A DNA stretch of 24,190 nt from a virus. The stretch spans positions 1 to 24,190 of IMG/VR virus record IMGVR_UViG_3300042691_000130. One strand, written 5' to 3'. Below are positions 21,893 through 24,190 of the stretch, piece by piece. Both the position numbers and the translations under genes were made by a program. The notes under the pieces were generated by a model. It was not told the origin of the DNA, did not search any database, and saw only the letters and a program-made list of their open reading frames with translations. The first letter of the stretch is position 1; the number at the start of each line of letters is the position of its first letter.

Positions 21893-22393
21893 ATGCCAGC
21901 AGGAGCGACTTATGATTCTATTGCAACTACAACACTTAGCAGCACGCAATCAACTATTGATTTTACAAGTATTAGTGGAAGTTATACTGATTTAGTATTA
22001 GTCGTAACAAGTATTTCAAGTACTGGTGGCGATGTGTGGGTAAGAGTAAATGACGATACTGCTAGCAATTATAGTTATACTGTTTTGTATGCGAATACCA
22101 GTTCTACTGGCTCTGCCAACGATAACAATGTAGCAAATGGATTAATTACCGATTATTATGGTTCGGTAGAAAATGCTAATAATCAACTTGCTGTAATTCA
22201 ATTTTATAGTTATGCAAATACATCTACTTTCAAAACTATATTAAGTAGAGCAAACAGAGCCAATAATGGCGTTGATTTGATATGCTCTATGTGGCGTAGT
22301 ACATCTGCTATAACTAAATTGACTTTAAGATTTACTGGTGCCAGTTTTGGTATAGGAACAACAGCAACTCTCTATGGAATAACGGCGGCATAA
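21893..22393 (+). CDS. Fibre/adhesin-type protein, array subtype B, copy 2
   Basis: The 166 residues form one array domain of subtype B, opening Y-D-S-I-A-T-T-T-L-S, with Y-T-D-L-V-L-V, N-Y-S-Y-T, Y-A-N-T-S-T-F-K-T-I-L-S-R-A-N and the end A-T-L-Y-G-I-T-A-A. It differs from copy 1 over most exposed-looking middle residues while keeping the framework, as expected if the copies evolved different binding surfaces. It starts after a 28-base gap with a GATAGG-type ribosome site, the only gap of that size in the array, which may mark the old boundary of the second cassette. Confidence 0.7.
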   Translation: MPAGATYDSIATTTLSSTQSTIDFTSISGSYTDLVLVVTSISSTGGDVWVRVNDDTASNYSYTVLYANTSSTGSANDNNVANGLITDYYGSVENANNQLAVIQFYSYANTSTFKTILSRANRANNGVDLICSMWRSTSAITKLTLRFTGASFGIGTTATLYGITAA

Positions 22394-22395
22394 TC

Positions 22396-22923
22396 ATGGC
22401 ACTTACATTTTCAGCAATAGCAACTGTAACAGTAGGTAGCGGTGGTACTGCTAATATAGAATTTACCAACATACCTGCGTCTTATACTGATTTGAAATTA
22501 ATGTTATCGGGTAGGACTAGCAATAACGACTCATTACATTATGGACCTATTTATATTACATTTAATAACGATACGAGCGCAATTTATGATAATTTAAGAC
22601 TCATGGCTTATGGAACTACTGTACTTGCTGGTTCAGACATAAATCAAAACAATGCGGCAAGCGCTACAAATGGCTCAAGTGCCACAACTAGCGCTTTTAG
22701 TGCTAATGAATATTACATTCCAAATTATGCTTCCAATGTAAATAAACCTTGGTTAGCAGATTACGCGGTAGAAACAAATGACGCAAACAATAATTTAATG
22801 TCATTAGCGGCAAATTGGGCAGAAACTACAAGCGCTATTAGTTCAATAAAAATAGCCGCAACTGGGGGTCAAACAATTGTGCAATATTCAACTGCTACAC
22901 TTTACGGCATCAAGAAAAACTAA
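22396..22923 (+). CDS. Fibre/adhesin-type protein, array subtype C, copy 2
   Basis: The 175 residues form one subtype C domain: I-A-T-V-T-V-G-S-G-G, Y-T-D-L-K-L-M-L-S-G-R, Y-Y-I-P-N-Y-A-S-N-V-N-K, an A-I-S-S-I segment and V-Q-Y-S-T-A-T-L-Y-G-I. The relative is residues 1-167 of the protein at 20563. It is a standalone gene here, unlike copy 1, which is fused to FN3 and subtype A. It closes the array; the following gene is a coiled-coil protein behind a strong AAAGGAG site. Confidence 0.7.
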   Translation: MALTFSAIATVTVGSGGTANIEFTNIPASYTDLKLMLSGRTSNNDSLHYGPIYITFNNDTSAIYDNLRLMAYGTTVLAGSDINQNNAASATNGSSATTSAFSANEYYIPNYASNVNKPWLADYAVETNDANNNLMSLAANWAETTSAISSIKIAATGGQTIVQYSTATLYGIKKN

Positions 22924-22935
22924 AGGAGAAAAACA

Positions 22936-23169
22936 ATGGCAGAAACACCTACACGCATAGAGGTTAATTGCGCAACAGGCGAGCAGAAGGTAATCGAACT
23001 AACTGCCGCTGAGATTGCTGAACTTGACCAAATGCGCGCAAAAGCAGAGGAAGAAGCAGTAGCACGGAAAGCAGAAGAAGACGCCAAGGCAGCAGCCAAG
23101 GCATCGGCTCTTGCTAAACTTGCTGAACTCGGACTCACAGAAGAAGAAGCAAAGGCTATTGCTGGTTGA
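22936..23169 (+). CDS. Small coiled-coil protein downstream of the fibre genes
   Basis: Residues 1-20 of 77 form a short beta segment (R-I-E-V-N-C-A-T-G-E-Q-K-V-I-E-L). Residues 24-65 are a continuous Ala/Glu/Lys helix, and the end L-G-L-T-E-E-E-A-K-A-I is a small helical motif. Proteins of this design are common after fibre genes in phages and stay uncharacterised. A fibre-assembly helper or a short trimerising linker is possible but unproven. The ribosome site AAAGGAGAAA is strong. The 74-base gap after the stop contains a hairpin. Confidence 0.7.
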   Translation: MAETPTRIEVNCATGEQKVIELTAAEIAELDQMRAKAEEEAVARKAEEDAKAAAKASALAKLAELGLTEEEAKAIAG

Positions 23170-23172
23170 TGA

Positions 23173-23197
23173 TATATTTCCTATTCGTAGGGATATA
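23173..23197 (+). promoter_or_regulatory. Hairpin with TTCG loop before the hub gene
   Basis: TATAT (23173-23177) pairs with ATATA (23193-23197). After a single bulged T, TCCTA (23179-23183) pairs with TAGGG (23188-23192) using one G-U pair. The loop is TTCG, a known stable tetraloop sequence, although the closing pair here is A-U and not the most stable C-G. It may separate expression of the hub gene from the fibre array. Function is inferred. Confidence 0.45.
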
Positions 23198-23243
23198 GAC
23201 GACCACATTGACTTAGCGGAGTCGCTACCGCATAGGAGGGCTA

Positions 23244-24190
23244 ATGGCTACGCAATATCGGTATCTGTTTGCCGACCTTCGCACTAACGATATTCTTGCT
23301 GAACTTCCTCTTACTCGCGTTTCATTTACGCAAGTATTAAATACATCAGGAAGTTTCCAAGGAACTATTCTTGGCTCAGATGCGCGTGAATTAGGTTATG
23401 ACATAACCGCCTCAACTGAACCTGCTCGTACTGCAATTTATGTGGACCGAGATGGCGTTCTTATATGGGGCGGTGTTGTTTGGCTACGCACATGGGATAG
23501 CGACAGCCAACACTTTACATTTCAAGCGCGCGAGTTCATGTCTTACTTTGAGCGCAGACGCATAACAGATACAGTAGTTTATGAAGACGAAGACCAGTTA
23601 TTTGTAGCGCAGGATTTGATTACGCTAGCGCAAACCGAAACAGGTGGCGATATTGGCGTAGTAGTGCCAAGCAATTTATCGGGCGTATTGGTAACGCGTG
23701 TCTATTTTGATTATGAGTTCAAAGATGTATCGGGCGCGATTAAAGATTTATCGAATCAACAAGATGGTTTTGATGTTAATATTGATGTTGCTTATGACGC
23801 TTTCCTAGAGCCACGCAAATATCTACGCACACAATATCCGCAGCGCGGTATTCAATACAATGCTGCTAACGCTGACGCTTTAGTCTTTGAATTTCCCGGA
23901 AATATTGTTACTTACGAATGGCCTGATGATGGCGCGCAAGTAGCGAACACAATGTATGGCATTGGACCGAATAGCAACGAAGCCAAGATACGCGCTACGG
24001 CTGTTAGTCCGATAAATCAAATTGCTGCTGGCTGGCCATTATTAGAAGATACTGTTTCTTATACCGACCAGTATGACCCTGACTTGCTATATCAGCAAAC
24101 ACTAGGCGAAGTTACTGCGCGGCAAGTTTCAGTTGTTACACCGAAGATAGTTATACCTGCTTATGCCGAGCCTGTTCTTGGTTCATATCA
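23244..24190 (+). CDS. Tail hub / minor tail protein (Tal or ReqiPepy6 gp37-like), partial
   Basis: The ATG at 23244 follows GGAGGG, and the frame stays open for 315 codons to the window end. The N-terminus reads M-A-T-Q-Y-R-Y-L-F-A-D-L-R-T-N-D, then A-E-L-P-L-T-R-V-S-F-T-Q-V-L-N and S-G-S-F-Q-G-T-I-L. This is the characteristic beginning of the actinophage minor tail protein that forms the hub, with folds like phage T4 gp27. W-G-G-V-V-W and F-T-F-Q-A-R-E-F-M-S-Y-F-E-R-R near residues 75-113 agree. Hub genes usually follow the distal tail gene directly; here about 5.8 kb separates them. The C-terminal part, which may carry a lytic or spike domain, is outside the window. Confidence 0.78.
   Translation, partial: MATQYRYLFADLRTNDILAELPLTRVSFTQVLNTSGSFQGTILGSDARELGYDITASTEPARTAIYVDRDGVLIWGGVVWLRTWDSDSQHFTFQAREFMSYFERRRITDTVVYEDEDQLFVAQDLITLAQTETGGDIGVVVPSNLSGVLVTRVYFDYEFKDVSGAIKDLSNQQDGFDVNIDVAYDAFLEPRKYLRTQYPQRGIQYNAANADALVFEFPGNIVTYEWPDDGAQVANTMYGIGPNSNEAKIRATAVSPINQIAAGWPLLEDTVSYTDQYDPDLLYQQTLGEVTARQVSVVTPKIVIPAYAEPVLGSY

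Larger units (their letters stand above)
19477..22923 (+). repeat. Array of six related domains in the order A-B-C-A-B-C
   Basis: The domains lie at 19477-20067 (A1), 20067-20561 (B1), 20563-21063 (C1), 21337-21864 (A2), 21893-22393 (B2) and 22396-22923 (C2). All share an opening with I-A-T or S-T, a central F-T-x-I-P-x-x-Y-x-x-L, an A-I-T/S-S-L/I/M type segment and a closing L-Y-G-I/V. Subtypes are set by Y-S/T-H-L-Q-L-R plus N-T-N-K-x-K-T (A), I-A-T-T-T-L-S plus K-T-x-L-S-R (B), and Y-T-D-L-K plus V-Q-Y-S-T-A-T-L-Y-G (C). Confidence 0.82.

Noticed and set aside
18842-22923. Diversity-generating retroelement, suggested by the Mtd-like N-terminus and Asn-rich fibre heads
   Set aside because: No reverse transcriptase, template repeat or lectin-type variable end is visible in the window; variation between copies is spread over whole domains.
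23168-23197. Nine-codon peptide M-I-Y-F-L-F-V-G-I starting at the ATG after the coiled-coil gene
   Set aside because: Too short to support, with no ribosome site at proper spacing; the sequence is better explained as the stem-loop.

Overview
The window is a contiguous piece of a long-tailed dsDNA phage genome (siphovirus type). All the genes I accept lie on the + strand. They follow the usual order packaging, head, neck, tail tube, tape measure, tail tip, and are packed with overlaps of 1 to 65 bases or short gaps. I see no integrase, repressor, replication gene, lysis gene, tRNA, rRNA, CRISPR array or host gene. GTG starts and strong AGGAGG-type ribosome binding sites are common. The HK97-type head genes, the prohead protease with a coiled-coil tail, the actinophage-like minor tail proteins and the moderate-to-low GC suggest a phage of a low-GC actinobacterium, possibly from freshwater. 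That host assignment is inference, not something the sequence proves.

Layout. 1-112: end of a gene that may be the small terminase. 48-1472: large terminase. 1472-3614: three fibre or fibre-associated genes placed, unusually, between terminase and portal. 3624-9393: portal, MuF-like head protein, prohead protease with scaffold-like tail, and major capsid protein with an Ig-like insertion. 9411-9440: hairpin. 9459-11379: zinc-ribbon protein, head-tail adaptor, probable tail terminator, small unknown protein. 11384-12373: major tail tube protein, followed by a long hairpin (12390-12446). 12481-13049: tail assembly chaperones G and G-T joined by a -1 frameshift at CCCTTTC. 13018-13437: gp10-like neck protein. 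13437-16547: tape measure. 16547-17446: distal tail protein. 17455-22923: a 5.5 kb run of fibre or adhesin genes. 22936-23169: small coiled-coil protein. 23244 to the window end: start of a tail hub protein.

How the genes work together. The terminase packs DNA through the portal into a protease-matured HK97 capsid. The adaptor, terminator and gp10-like proteins close the head and join it to the tail. G and G-T chaperone tail tube assembly around the tape measure. The distal tail and hub proteins form the tip that carries the fibres.

The most interesting structure is the fibre run at 19477-22923. It contains six copies of one domain of roughly 165-195 residues, ending in a L-Y-G-I/V type signature. 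By their internal signatures the copies fall into three subtypes in the order A-B-C-A-B-C. This reads as a tandem duplication of a three-gene cassette, with the central C and A copies fused in one protein through a fibronectin-III-like domain.
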